From assembly GCA_024235795.1 (NCBI GenBank), contig JACKLR010000003.1, forward strand, positions 806,001 to 870,000: a stretch of 64,000 nucleotides of DNA, read 5' to 3'. The stretch is from Burkholderiales bacterium (lineage in GTDB: Bacteria > Pseudomonadota > Gammaproteobacteria > Burkholderiales > Nitrosomonadaceae). A program made the position numbers and the translations under genes. Shown here piece after piece: positions 9,602 through 19,432 of this stretch. The notes beneath the pieces are model-generated. The model had not been told where the DNA came from. It was given only the letters and a program-made list of their open reading frames with translations, and searched no databases. The stretch's first letter is position 1, and each line of letters starts with the position of its first letter.

Positions 9602-10396
9602 ATGAAAACCACAATCAGTACTTTGCTGAAAATGCATAAAAATGGTGAGAAATTTACCGTTTTGACTTGTTATGACGCATTATTTGCTACGTTACTGGAA
9701 GATTGCGGCGTTGACGTTTTACTGGTTGGTGATTCCCTAGGTAATGTCGTTCAGGGTAAAGAAACAACATTATCCGTCACATTGGAACATATGGTTTACC
9801 ACACGCAGTGTGTAGCACGTGGCGCTGAAAAAGCATTTATCATGGTCGATATGCCTTTTGGCACATCACAATTGTCGCCAGAACGCACTTTCGAAAACGC
9901 ATGCCAATTGATGGCTGCAGGTGCGCAGATGGTCAAAATAGAAGGAGGCCGAATTATGGCCGATACTATTCAATTTTTAACTCAGCGCGGTATTCCAGTT
10001 TGCGCCCATGTTGGCTTGACGCCACAATCTATTCATCAACTTGGTGGCTATAAAATACAGGGGAATACGGAAATAAAAGCGAAAGCGCTGCTGGAAGATG
10101 CAAAAATACTCGAGAAATCCGGCGCCAATATGCTATTGATGGAAGTCATTCCGGCAAAGCTTGCAAAACAAATTTCTACAGTGCTGTCCATTCCAACAAT
10201 TGGCATCGGTGCTGGCGCTGATTGTTCGGCTCAGGTGCTCGTTTTACATGATATGCTGGGTTTGTGCACCGGTAAAAAAATAAAATTCATCAAGAATTTT
10301 ATGGAAGGATCCAGTACTATTCAGGATGCTGTGTGTAATTATGTCAAAGCAGTCAAAGCAAGTCAGTTTCCTGGGCAAGAACATGAATTCCACTAA
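9602..10396 (+). CDS. panB: 3-methyl-2-oxobutanoate hydroxymethyltransferase
   Basis: First committed step of pantothenate (coenzyme A) synthesis: methylene-THF plus alpha-ketoisovalerate gives ketopantoate. The 264-residue product is full length. It shows LTCYDALFA and LVGDSLGNVVQG (metal and substrate site), VKIEGG, CAHVGLTPQSIHQLGGYK and the catalytic-Glu region LLMEVIPA. It forms the pcnB-folK-panB-panC cluster, which links folate and pantothenate steps. Confidence 0.96.
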   Translation: MKTTISTLLKMHKNGEKFTVLTCYDALFATLLEDCGVDVLLVGDSLGNVVQGKETTLSVTLEHMVYHTQCVARGAEKAFIMVDMPFGTSQLSPERTFENACQLMAAGAQMVKIEGGRIMADTIQFLTQRGIPVCAHVGLTPQSIHQLGGYKIQGNTEIKAKALLEDAKILEKSGANMLLMEVIPAKLAKQISTVLSIPTIGIGAGADCSAQVLVLHDMLGLCTGKKIKFIKNFMEGSSTIQDAVCNYVKAVKASQFPGQEHEFH

Positions 10397-10413
10397 TCAT
10401 TAAACCACGCAAA

Positions 10414-11253
10414 TTGAAGATTATTGAGAACATAGAAGCATTGCGCAGTACGCTAAAAAACGAAGAAAATATTGCTTTTGTGCCAACAATGGGAAATTTG
10501 CATGAAGGTCACCTGTCGTTAATACGAATCGCTAAAAAGCATGCCGATTTTGTAGTTGTCAGTATTTTTGTCAACCCACTCCAGTTTTTACCTAGTGAAG
10601 ATTTTAATCAATATCCCCGCTCATTCAATTCAGATTGCAATATGTTACGTAATCTGGATGTGGATTTAGTCTTTGCCCCCAATGATAAAATTCTTTTCCC
10701 TGTTCCACAGGAAATCTTGGTACTATTACCGCCTGTAGCTAACAAGTATGAAGGGGAATTTCGACAAGGATTTTTTTGTGGTGTTGCTACGATCGTATTA
10801 AAATTATTCAATATTATTCAACCAGATATCGCTATTTTTGGAAAGAAGGATTATCAGCAATTACATATAATTCGATTAATGGTGCAACAATTCAACTTTG
10901 CGATTAAAATTTTGGATGGAGAAATTGTACGGGCGACAGATGGCCTAGCTTTGAGTTCTCGCAACCAATATCTGAACAACGCTCAACGTCTGGAAGCATG
11001 TAATTTATATCAAGCATTACAAAGTATTGTTAATGAGGTAAAAAACGGCCATAGCAACTTTTCATTTTTAGAAAAAAAAGCAACCGATAAACTTTCAGAG
11101 AGAGACTGGAAGGTAGATTATATTTCCATTCTTGATAAAAGAACGCTGTTACCGGCTCAAGCCAACGACCGAGAACTCGTCATACTGGCAGCTGCCCAAA
11201 TTGGAAAAACAAGACTGATTGATAATATTGAATTTATCAATGAGCACTATTAA
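10414..11253 (+). CDS. panC: Pantothenate synthetase
   Basis: Condenses pantoate and beta-alanine with ATP to give pantothenate. The 279-residue protein begins with a TTG start. No ATG exists upstream of the conserved FVPTMGNLHEGHLSLI (residues 22-37, with the HxGH ATP-binding motif), and this start gives the standard N-terminus. Further motifs are FVNPLQF, FGKKDYQQL and ALSSRNQYL (KMSKS-like loop). It follows panB by 17 bases. Confidence 0.95.
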   Translation: MKIIENIEALRSTLKNEENIAFVPTMGNLHEGHLSLIRIAKKHADFVVVSIFVNPLQFLPSEDFNQYPRSFNSDCNMLRNLDVDLVFAPNDKILFPVPQEILVLLPPVANKYEGEFRQGFFCGVATIVLKLFNIIQPDIAIFGKKDYQQLHIIRLMVQQFNFAIKILDGEIVRATDGLALSSRNQYLNNAQRLEACNLYQALQSIVNEVKNGHSNFSFLEKKATDKLSERDWKVDYISILDKRTLLPAQANDRELVILAAAQIGKTRLIDNIEFINEHY

Positions 11254-11339
11254 ATAACTAAAAACAGTTACTTAATACAAAACCAATTTACACATTGGAT
11301 TGCTATCCAATACAGATTAATACAGGCAATAGTTAAATC

Positions 11340-12704
11340 ATGCAAGCATTTAATACTTTCTGGTTATCGTGTCTTGATCATTTTAGAAATGAATTAAATG
11401 CACAACAATTTAACACCTGGATTAAACCTTTGGAGCTTGAAGGCAATAATCATGATAATGAAACAGAAGTTATCATCATTGCGCCTAACCGATTTGTTCT
11501 GCAATGGGTACAGGATAATTTTATTTCGCATATCAAAAAAATGGCGAAAGAACATTTTTCGAAAGAAATTCAGTTTCACCTAAAAATAGCTGACCCGGCA
11601 CAAATTGCCAAAAACTCGACTCAAATTGAAAAAATTGTATCGACTTCTAATGCCACAATTCGACCTAAAATTAATAAAAAAACATCCAGCCAACTTAATC
11701 CTATTTTTACTTTCGATAATTTCGTCACCGGAAAAGCCAATCAACTCGCCCGTGCAGGTGCCATTCAGGTTGCCGAGTCACCTGGAATTGCTTACAACCC
11801 GCTTTTTATCTACGGTGGCGTTGGTCTGGGTAAAACACATCTCATCCAGGCAATTGGAAATTTAGTCCATGAAAACAACAAGCAGGCAAAAATTCGTTAT
11901 GTACATGCTGAAAAATATGTTTCTGACGTCGTAAATGCATACCAGCATAAATCGTTTGACCAATTCAAACTTTATTATCACTCACTCGACCTGTTACTGG
12001 TCGACGACGTACAGTTCTTTGTCGGCAAAAACCGCACCCAAGAAGAATTTTTCTATGCGTTTAATGCGCTTATTGAAGCGCATAAACAAGTGATTATTAC
12101 TTGCGATACCTATCCAAAAGAAATATCCGGTCTTGAAGAACGTCTCGTTTCACGTTTTGGCTGGGGTTTAACTGTTGCCATTGAACCGCCAGAACTTGAA
12201 ATGCGTGTTGCCATCCTCATCAAAAAAGCTGAACAGGAAAGGATAAATCTCGATGAAAATATTGCTTTTTTTATTGCAAAACATATTCGTTCGAATGTTC
12301 GTGAACTTGAAGGTGCGCTGAAACGTGTTATGGCATTCTCTCGTTTTGTCGGTCAAGATATAACGTTGGAAATCACCAAAGAAGCATTAAAAGATTTACT
12401 CGCAGTACAAAACCGACAAATATCGATTGAAAACATCCAAAAAACAGTAGCCGATTACTACAAAATTAAAGTTTCAGAAATGTATTCAAAAAAAAGGTCT
12501 CGCGTTATTGCCAGGCCCAGACAAATGGCAATGGCTATTGCCAAGGAGCTTACAACGCTAAGTTTGCCCGATATTGGAGAAGCGTTTGGCGGCCGGGACC
12601 ATACAACTGTCTTGCATGGACATAGAAAAATAAATGAACTACGTACTTCTGACCCTGCAATCAATCGTGACTATAACGCACTGATGCACATTTTACGCGG
12701 CTAA
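11340..12704 (+). CDS. dnaA: Chromosomal replication initiator protein DnaA
   Basis: AAA+ initiator that binds DnaA boxes at oriC and melts the origin. The 454-residue product has an N-terminal oligomerisation domain (residues 1-80), a short variable linker, Walker A GGVGLGKT at 159-166, Walker B LLLVDDVQFF and a C-terminal HTH with GGRDHTTVLHG. panBC lies upstream instead of the rpmH-rnpA block seen in many bacteria. A probable oriC follows. Confidence 0.97.
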   Translation: MQAFNTFWLSCLDHFRNELNAQQFNTWIKPLELEGNNHDNETEVIIIAPNRFVLQWVQDNFISHIKKMAKEHFSKEIQFHLKIADPAQIAKNSTQIEKIVSTSNATIRPKINKKTSSQLNPIFTFDNFVTGKANQLARAGAIQVAESPGIAYNPLFIYGGVGLGKTHLIQAIGNLVHENNKQAKIRYVHAEKYVSDVVNAYQHKSFDQFKLYYHSLDLLLVDDVQFFVGKNRTQEEFFYAFNALIEAHKQVIITCDTYPKEISGLEERLVSRFGWGLTVAIEPPELEMRVAILIKKAEQERINLDENIAFFIAKHIRSNVRELEGALKRVMAFSRFVGQDITLEITKEALKDLLAVQNRQISIENIQKTVADYYKIKVSEMYSKKRSRVIARPRQMAMAIAKELTTLSLPDIGEAFGGRDHTTVLHGHRKINELRTSDPAINRDYNALMHILRG

Positions 12705-12925
12705 GTAATTTTGAATAATTTATCAAACTATTTTGTAGATAACTTTTATAAAACCTGTGGATAACATATGATTAGAAAAAACTTCTATTTTTATCCACAA
12801 TCAATACACATAAAATCCTGTTCTTATACAGTATTTTTTCCTATAATATCTATTTGATTATTAGTATAAAACTAAAAATATACAGAAAAGTTTAGCTCAT
12901 TATTAGTTTTACTAACTATTTATAA
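12705..12925. other. Probable replication origin (oriC) between dnaA and dnaN
   Basis: This 221-base, very AT-rich spacer holds two perfect DnaA boxes: TTATCCACA at 12791-12799 and its complement TGTGGATAA at 12756-12764. A one-mismatch box, TGTAGATAA, lies at 12734-12742. The stretch from about 12825 to 12925 is almost pure A/T and could serve as the unwinding element. Placement between dnaA and dnaN is the classical origin position. It also contains the dnaN promoter. Confidence 0.7.
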
Positions 12926-14041
12926 ATGATCTTATTTAAAACAAATCGGGATAATTTGCTTAAACCATTGCAAATGGTTACAGGAATTGTTGAAAAAAGA
13001 CAAACGCAGCCCATTTTATCAAATGTACTCATTCAGAAAAGTGATGAAACAATTTCTTTTTTGACTTCAGATATGGAAATGCAGATAACGATAGTTTCCA
13101 GAACTGAAAATAACAAAGGACAAAACTTTTTGTTGACGGTATCCGCCAAGAAATTACAGGACATTCTTCGAGCTCTCGAACCTGATACTGAAGTCTCGTT
13201 AATCAAGAAGGATGAAAAGCTTCAGGTAAAATCAGGAAAAAGTCTGTTTAGTTTACAAAGTTTACCTTCAGATGATTATCCCATTATTACAGAGGAACAG
13301 GAAAGCACAACCGCAGTTACCATACAACAGAATACGTTTAAAAACTTGTTGAACAATGTTCAGTATGCTATTGCAGAACAGGATATCCGCTATTTTTTAA
13401 ATGGCGTTTTGTTATCAATAGAAAATGGAGAGCTAAAAGCGGTAGGTACCGATACACACCGATTAGCACTTTCTTTGACAGAAATACAATCATCTTATAT
13501 AAATCAAGAGGTTATTCTACCTAGAAAAACAGTATTTGAATTGATAAAACTTCTGAAAGATGATGAAGAGCCTGTTAAGATAGAAATCTTTCCAAAAAGG
13601 GTCAGATTTTCATTTTCCGATATTGTTCTTATCTCAAAGGTTATTGATGGAAAATATCCAAATTACAACCGTGTTATTCCCACACAAAACGACAAATACT
13701 TTGATTTGGATCGTATTTCTTTCCTGCATACATTGCAACGTGTATCGATTCTATCCAATCCAAATGTACTCTTAAAAGGCGCTCGCCTACTTATCAGTAA
13801 AGAAAAACTCGGAATTATCTGTAAGAATAATGAGCAGGAAGAAGCATCCGATGAAATAGCCATACAATATGATAATGAGGCAATTGACTTCTGTTTGAAT
13901 ATTACTTACCTCCTTGATCTTTTAAATAATGTAACGGTGGATACATTTCGCTTTGCATTTTCAAGTGCTTCACCCAGCGTTTTAATAACTATTCCAGGCA
14001 GAGATGACTTCAAATATGTCATTATGCCCATGAAAATTTAA
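12926..14041 (+). CDS. dnaN: DNA polymerase III sliding clamp (beta subunit)
   Basis: Ring clamp that tethers polymerases to DNA. The 371-residue product has three clamp repeats. Characteristic segments are LLKPLQMVTGIVEKRQTQPILSN at the N-terminus (shown here in part), VGTDTHRLALS near residue 173 and the terminal VIMPMKI. It is close to the usual 366 residues. gyrB follows 45 bases later with no recF between, as is usual in Betaproteobacteria. Confidence 0.97.
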   Translation: MILFKTNRDNLLKPLQMVTGIVEKRQTQPILSNVLIQKSDETISFLTSDMEMQITIVSRTENNKGQNFLLTVSAKKLQDILRALEPDTEVSLIKKDEKLQVKSGKSLFSLQSLPSDDYPIITEEQESTTAVTIQQNTFKNLLNNVQYAIAEQDIRYFLNGVLLSIENGELKAVGTDTHRLALSLTEIQSSYINQEVILPRKTVFELIKLLKDDEEPVKIEIFPKRVRFSFSDIVLISKVIDGKYPNYNRVIPTQNDKYFDLDRISFLHTLQRVSILSNPNVLLKGARLLISKEKLGIICKNNEQEEASDEIAIQYDNEAIDFCLNITYLLDLLNNVTVDTFRFAFSSASPSVLITIPGRDDFKYVIMPMKI

Positions 14042-14086
14042 ATCTCTAATCAATTGATGTGTTAACTTTTTGAAAGCGTATTATTC

Positions 14087-16483
14087 ATGAACGAAGAAAA
14101 CAATGACTATGGTTCTGACAGTATCAAAATTCTGAAAGGGCTTGATGCCGTTCGCAAACGGCCTGGTATGTATATAGGTGATACCAGTGATGGCACAGGT
14201 TTGCATCATATGGTTTTTGAAGTTGTTGACAATGCAATTGATGAAGCATTAGCGGGTTATTGTGATGAAATTTCGGTAATACTGCATCCTGATAATTCGG
14301 TCAGTGTGCATGATAACGGTAGGGGTATTCCTACCGGTATCAAACAAGATGATGAACAAAAGCGATCTGCAGCTGAAATTGTCATGACTGAATTACATGC
14401 CGGCGGAAAATTTGATGACAATTCTTACAAAGTTTCAGGCGGTCTTCATGGGGTGGGTGTATCCGTTGTCAACGCGTTGTCAGAATGGCTGCATCTTACG
14501 ATTCGCCGTGATGGAAAAATTCATGAAATGGAATTTCGAATGGGTGTACCCGTAAAGCCGCTTTCAGTTGTTGGAGATGCTGAACGACATGGCACCGAAG
14601 TTCATTTTCTAGCCAGTAAGGAAATTTTTGGAAATGTCGAATATCACTACGATATTTTTGCCAAACGGTTGCGCGAGCTATCTTTTCTTAACAACGGAAT
14701 AAAAATCCATCTTATTGATCAGCGCCAGGGAAAAGAAGAAAAATTTGCTTTTTCGGGTGGCATCAAAAATTTTGTGGAATATATCAATCGTACCAAGACA
14801 GTTTTACATCCCAATATTTTTTATTCCAACGGCTTAAAGGATAATATTGCAGTCGAAGTAGCGATGCAATGGAGCGACAGTTACAGCGAGCAGGTCTTAT
14901 GTTTTACCAATAACATTCCACAAAAAGATGGTGGCGCACACCTGACAGGTTTACGTGCAGCCATGACGCGAACGCTTAACAGTTATATCGAAAAAAACGA
15001 GTTGGCAAAAAAAGCCAAGGTTGAAACAGTCGGGGATGATATGCGTGAAGGACTGTCGTGTGTACTGTCAGTCAAATTATTTGAACCCAAATTTTCTTCA
15101 CAAACCAAGGAAAAACTGGTTTCTTCGGAAGTAAGGCCCGTTGTTGAAGAGATCGTTTCACAAAGGCTCACTGAATTTCTGTTGGAAAATCCGGTTGATG
15201 CGAAAACGATCTGCAACAAGATTCTGGAAGCGGCACGGGCGCGTGAGGCTGCACGCAAAGCAAGGGAATTAACCCGTCGTAAAGGCGTATTGGACAGTAT
15301 GGGATTACCTGGAAAACTGGCCGATTGCCAGGAAAAAAATCCTGAGCTTTGTGAGCTTTATCTTGTCGAGGGTGATTCGGCAGGCGGTTCAGCGAAGCAA
15401 GGACGTGATCGTAAATTTCAGGCTATTATGCCGCTTAAGGGCAAGATACTTAATGTAGAAAAATCGCGTTTTGATAAACTGATTTCTTCTCAGGAGATCA
15501 TAGCACTCATAACAGCTCTTGGAACAGGAATCGGAAAGGACGAATATAATCCGGATAAATTGCGTTATCATCGAATTATCATCATGACCGACGCGGATGT
15601 AGACGGTTCGCATATACGAACGCTACTATTAACATTCTTTTATCGCCAGATGCCAGAACTGATAGAACGTGGACATATCTATATTGCGCAACCACCACTC
15701 TATAAAATCAAACATGGAAAAAAAGAACGTTATGTCAAGGACGACTATGAATTGAAGCAATATATTCTGGGATTAGCGCTTACAGATGCGGAGCTTTATA
15801 CTGAAAAAAATAAACCAGCCTTGACGGGTGAAACACTGGAAAAAATTGCAACTGAATATCTACTGGCTGAAGCAGTGATAGAGCGTATGAGTCGCTTGAC
15901 GGACAGTGCTGTAATGAATGCCTTATTGCATCAACCAGAGGTTGATTTAAGCAATGAAGAAAATGCAAAAAACAGTGCAGTAAGACTCCAATTACATGTT
16001 CATGAAACAGAAATAAAAGCTGAATACGATGAAGTGAATGAACGATATCGGCTTAGAATTGAACGGTTATCGCACGGAAACGTACATGTCACCTATTTGG
16101 ATCAGGATTTTTTACATAGTGGGGATTACGCTCAAATCAAAAAAACGTATCAGGTTTTTCATGGTTTGTTAAAGGAAGGTGCTTATATTAAACGTGGCGA
16201 AAAGAAACAATCTGTCAACAATTTTAAACAAGCACTTGAATGGTTACTGGAAGAAGCAAAAAAAGGACTTAATATTCAGCGCTATAAGGGACTTGGTGAA
16301 ATGAACCCAGGTCAGTTATGGGAAACAACAATGGATCCATCAAATCGAAGGCTGTTACGTGCGCAGATTGAAGACAGTATTTTAACAGATGAAATTTTTA
16401 CGACATTAATGGGCGATGTGGTTGAGCCACGAAGAGCGTTTATTGAAAATAATGCACTAAGAGCGACCAATATCGATGTTTAA
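14087..16483 (+). CDS. gyrB: DNA gyrase subunit B
   Basis: ATPase subunit of gyrase, which introduces negative supercoils. The 798-residue product has the GHKL ATPase domain (VVDNAIDEALAGYCD, DNGRGIPTG, GGLHGVGVSVVNALS). The transducer domain follows, then TOPRIM with LVEGDSAGGSAKQGRD and IIIMTDADVDGSHIRTLLLT, and the C-terminal GyrB tail (RYKGLGEMNPGQLWETTMDP). A region of about 150 residues between TOPRIM and the tail gives the long form found in proteobacteria. Confidence 0.98.
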   Translation: MNEENNDYGSDSIKILKGLDAVRKRPGMYIGDTSDGTGLHHMVFEVVDNAIDEALAGYCDEISVILHPDNSVSVHDNGRGIPTGIKQDDEQKRSAAEIVMTELHAGGKFDDNSYKVSGGLHGVGVSVVNALSEWLHLTIRRDGKIHEMEFRMGVPVKPLSVVGDAERHGTEVHFLASKEIFGNVEYHYDIFAKRLRELSFLNNGIKIHLIDQRQGKEEKFAFSGGIKNFVEYINRTKTVLHPNIFYSNGLKDNIAVEVAMQWSDSYSEQVLCFTNNIPQKDGGAHLTGLRAAMTRTLNSYIEKNELAKKAKVETVGDDMREGLSCVLSVKLFEPKFSSQTKEKLVSSEVRPVVEEIVSQRLTEFLLENPVDAKTICNKILEAARAREAARKARELTRRKGVLDSMGLPGKLADCQEKNPELCELYLVEGDSAGGSAKQGRDRKFQAIMPLKGKILNVEKSRFDKLISSQEIIALITALGTGIGKDEYNPDKLRYHRIIIMTDADVDGSHIRTLLLTFFYRQMPELIERGHIYIAQPPLYKIKHGKKERYVKDDYELKQYILGLALTDAELYTEKNKPALTGETLEKIATEYLLAEAVIERMSRLTDSAVMNALLHQPEVDLSNEENAKNSAVRLQLHVHETEIKAEYDEVNERYRLRIERLSHGNVHVTYLDQDFLHSGDYAQIKKTYQVFHGLLKEGAYIKRGEKKQSVNNFKQALEWLLEEAKKGLNIQRYKGLGEMNPGQLWETTMDPSNRRLLRAQIEDSILTDEIFTTLMGDVVEPRRAFIENNALRATNIDV

Positions 16484-16525
16484 GTAAATGGTTATAAAGG
16501 AAGGAAGTAAAACGATTTACAGATG

Positions 16526-16556
16526 AACATACCGTCTTTAACTAAGCCGGTATGTT
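16526..16556 (+). terminator. Terminator-like hairpin after gyrB
   Basis: AACATACCG and CGGTATGTT form a perfect 9-bp stem 43 bases after the gyrB stop. Only a weak T run follows, so it may also protect the 3' end or serve the convergent holin-like gene. Confidence 0.5.
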
Positions 16557-16569
16557 TAGTAACTAGCCC

Positions 16570-17001
16570 TTAATCCCCTTTTAAAGGGCTTCGTTCTCGG
16601 GATACACCTTTCAATTTTTCAAAAGTGCGTAATCCGCCCATACCCAACATAGCCAGTACCAACTGATAAAGACCATCGGTATGGATTTGTGGAGGATGTG
16701 GGAAATCAGGAAGGAAGGCTGAAAACATCCAAGCTAGCATCGGTTGCAATACAAAAGCCCAAAGCAAACCGATGCCGCATATCCATCCAATGAAAGGACG
16801 CCATCCGGCAACAAAAACGCTTTTATGTTGCGCTTCAGCCAGGTTAACCTTATTTTGAGCCTCACCGGCTGACATTACAGCATTCATTAGTTCACGTTCA
16901 AATTCTTCTTTGGCTTCTGCGCGTTTATTGGGATCGGGTATTCGATCTACAAGCTTGTTTATCAATGGTCCTATTAAAGGCTGTAAGAAGTTCCAGATCA
17001 T
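16570..17001 (-). CDS. 3TM-type holin-like protein
   Basis: This 143-residue protein has a charged N-terminal helix (PDPNKRAEAKEEFERELMNA) followed by hydrophobic segments (FIGWICGIGLLWAFVLQPML and LVLAMLGMGGLRTFEKLKGV). This is the pattern of the 3TM phage holin family (GWRPFIGW...GLRTFEK). Holins open the inner membrane to let endolysin out. I chose the ATG at 16999-17001 because AGGAGG precedes it at good spacing; a longer frame upstream lacks such a signal. No endolysin or other phage gene is adjacent, so it is either a prophage remnant or a domesticated gene. Confidence 0.72.
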   Translation of the reverse strand: MIWNFLQPLIGPLINKLVDRIPDPNKRAEAKEEFERELMNAVMSAGEAQNKVNLAEAQHKSVFVAGWRPFIGWICGIGLLWAFVLQPMLAWMFSAFLPDFPHPPQIHTDGLYQLVLAMLGMGGLRTFEKLKGVSRERSPLKGD

Positions 17002-17227
17002 ATTGCTTCCTCCTATTGCATAATTACCATCTAAAACAGATGGATTGTAAAAAAGTATAGTGTTGTTGAATGAACTTGTGTTGTTTTTATTATCTGACCG
17101 AGAAGACGGAACCACTTTTTTAGCATAAAGGGCAAATACATGTTGGACGTATTTTATAAAAGCGGTTATTCTTTTAGGTTAATTGTAAAACCTAATAGGG
17201 TGACGGTTTTACTTGTGTATTGGTATT

Positions 17228-17304
17228 GCGCCCATAGCTCAGGTGGATAGAGTACCGCTCTCCGAAGGCGGGGGTCACACGTTCGAATCGTGTTGGGCGC
17301 GCCA
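17228..17304 (+). tRNA. tRNA-Arg (anticodon CCG)
   Basis: 77 bases fold as a cloverleaf. The acceptor stem is GCGCCCA/TGGGCGC, followed by discriminator G and encoded CCA. The anticodon loop CTCCGAA has CCG at positions 34-36, reading CGG. The T arm contains GTTCGAATC. Confidence 0.95.
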
Positions 17305-17392
17305 TTTTTCATCTTTCTATATATTTTCACTAACGCATTAAATCAAGTTTTTCTAGGCCACTTAATTTGAAAATATATTCGTTTAATGGATT

Positions 17393-18745
17393 ATGTATAC
17401 ACCAGCAATGAGAATTGTTATTTTCATTTTTTATGCCTTGATGCTAGCAGGTTGCGGTTCGTTTGATAGACCTGTTTCACCCTTTTCAATGGCCAATGAG
17501 CTGGTAGTAATAACCGTTGAGCATACAGATAATTTTTACATTGATGATGAAGGTAACTTTTCTGGCATTACTTATGATTTAGTCAACGAATTTGCTGCAG
17601 AAATCGGTCTGGAAGTGCGTTTTATCATGTTTCCTGAGGTGGATTCGGCATTAGCAGCGTTGCATAAACATCGAGCTCATTTTGCAATTGGTTTGAACAT
17701 TCCAGATGATCAAGCCAGGCGTTTTATTTTAGGGCCCGTTTATTTACATACCCATCACCAAATAGCTTTTAATGCTAAAAACGCTGAACCTCGGGATATT
17801 TATCAACTTGTCGGGAAAATAATTGAAGTGCCAGTGGGTTCAATGCATGAAAAACAATTGCAGAAAATTAAATCAGAAATTCCCGAATTAGATTGGTCTG
17901 CTGTTACACTTTCAAGTGAAACATTGTTAGCGAAGTTGAGTAAGGGAGAAATTGCTTATACGGTGGCTGATTCTTTACATATCAAGAAAGCCAATCATTT
18001 TTATCCACAAGTTAAGGGAGCTTTTGAATTAGATACTTCTGTCAGTCAATGGGTTTTTCCAAAATATACAGAAAAACTGCTTATCGATAAGGTAAATGCT
18101 TTTTTCGAACGTATTAAGCAAGAAGGTGTACTGGGACAATTGCTGGATAGCTATAATGGACAATACAATCAGCTCAGTCCTGGCGATATTTATTTCTTTA
18201 AAAAGAAGATTCGTTCAAGATTGCCCGATTTCAGGCAGTATTTTTTCCATGCAGAGCGTTTAACGGACATTGATTGGCGCTTGTTGGCAGCATTGGCGTA
18301 TCAGGAATCTCATTGGAATCCCTTGGCAAAATCCCCTACCGGCGTACGCGGGATCATGATGTTAACTCGGGAAACTGCGAGAAGAATGGGTGTAAAAAAT
18401 TTGACCGACTCTCGTCAGAATATCCTTGCTGGCGCACGCTATCTACAAATGCTTAAAGCTAAACTGCCAGAGAGTATTTTGGAACCAGACAGAACGTGGA
18501 TGGCTTTAGCTGCGTACAATCAGGGATATGGCCGGATCATAGATGCACGGGCATTAGCAAAACGATTTAACTTGAATCCGGATTTATGGATAGATTTGAA
18601 AAAAACGCTACCACTACTGAACAAAAAACATTATTCCGGCTCCATAAAATATGGCCATGCGCGTGGCGACGAAGCAGTAACTTTGACAAATTCAGTCCGT
18701 GCCTATTATGAGATTTTGAAAAATGTCACAGCGCACGGTTCCTAG
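17393..18745 (+). CDS. mltF: Membrane-bound lytic murein transglycosylase F
   Basis: Cleaves peptidoglycan glycan strands to 1,6-anhydromuropeptides at the outer membrane. The 450-residue lipoprotein has a signal peptide with lipobox LAGC (Cys21). A family-3 solute-binding domain follows (residues 35-265), then an SLT domain with LAALAYQESHWNPLAKSPTGVRGIMM, shown here in two overlapping parts (catalytic Glu in YQESHW). The later GARYLQML and AAYNQGYGRI motifs are present. An alternative start at Met6 is possible. The gene sits between tRNA-Arg and the riboflavin operon. Confidence 0.93.
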   Translation: MYTPAMRIVIFIFYALMLAGCGSFDRPVSPFSMANELVVITVEHTDNFYIDDEGNFSGITYDLVNEFAAEIGLEVRFIMFPEVDSALAALHKHRAHFAIGLNIPDDQARRFILGPVYLHTHHQIAFNAKNAEPRDIYQLVGKIIEVPVGSMHEKQLQKIKSEIPELDWSAVTLSSETLLAKLSKGEIAYTVADSLHIKKANHFYPQVKGAFELDTSVSQWVFPKYTEKLLIDKVNAFFERIKQEGVLGQLLDSYNGQYNQLSPGDIYFFKKKIRSRLPDFRQYFFHAERLTDIDWRLLAALAYQESHWNPLAKSPTGVRGIMMLTRETARRMGVKNLTDSRQNILAGARYLQMLKAKLPESILEPDRTWMALAAYNQGYGRIIDARALAKRFNLNPDLWIDLKKTLPLLNKKHYSGSIKYGHARGDEAVTLTNSVRAYYEILKNVTAHGS

Positions 18746-18805
18746 CCTGTTGGTAAAGCTTACTGTTATCCATATCAGTTTACCTGCCAAATAGAAGAAT
18801 AAATT

Positions 18806-19432
18806 ATGTTTACAGGGATCATTCAGGCAACTGGAAAAATAACTCAGATCAATGAACCAAAAGATGGTGTTGAAAATGGCTTGCATCTTGTTGTTTCGCC
18901 GGGTTCATTAGAAATGAGCGATGTGTCGATAGGTGACAGTATTGCTGTCAATGGAGTATGCCTTACCGTCACGTCGCTACCAAATTCATTATTTACTGTT
19001 GATATATCACCGGAAACACTACGATGTACTTGCGGTTTGGATAAAATTGGCTATTCGGTGAATCTTGAAAAAGCCATGCGTTTGTCTGATAGGCTTGGAG
19101 GGCATCTCGTTAGCGGGCATGTCGATGGAATTGGAGAAGTGATTAAATTTGAACCATCAAAAGAAAATGAAAATAATTATTTGTTGTCTATAAGACCACC
19201 CAGACATTTGCTTCGCTATATAACATCGAAAGGTTCAATTACGGTCAATGGTGTCAGCTTGACGAGTAATCTGGTTGAGAATGAAGTATTTTCCATCAAT
19301 TTAATCCCGCACACTTTATCAGTGACAACATTTAGTATGCTTAAACCCGGCATGTTTGTAAATTTGGAAACTGACATGCTGGCGCGGTATGTAGAAAGTC
19401 TTTTGAACGTGCCAGGAAATTACAATAAATGA
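18806..19432 (+). CDS. ribE: Riboflavin synthase alpha subunit
   Basis: Dismutates two 6,7-dimethyl-8-ribityllumazines to riboflavin. The 208-residue product begins MFTGIIQATGKI and has two repeated lumazine-binding beta-barrel domains, each with a motif such as SIAVNGVCLTVT and SITVNGVSLTSN. VSGHVDGIGEV marks the second-domain boundary. Its stop overlaps the ribBA start by four bases (ATGA), showing translational coupling. No FMN riboswitch is visible upstream. Confidence 0.96.
   Translation: MFTGIIQATGKITQINEPKDGVENGLHLVVSPGSLEMSDVSIGDSIAVNGVCLTVTSLPNSLFTVDISPETLRCTCGLDKIGYSVNLEKAMRLSDRLGGHLVSGHVDGIGEVIKFEPSKENENNYLLSIRPPRHLLRYITSKGSITVNGVSLTSNLVENEVFSINLIPHTLSVTTFSMLKPGMFVNLETDMLARYVESLLNVPGNYNK

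Noticed and set aside
18700..18805. FMN riboswitch before ribE
   Set aside because: The 60-base gap lacks the conserved RFN elements such as the AGGG...GGGAG core and is too short.
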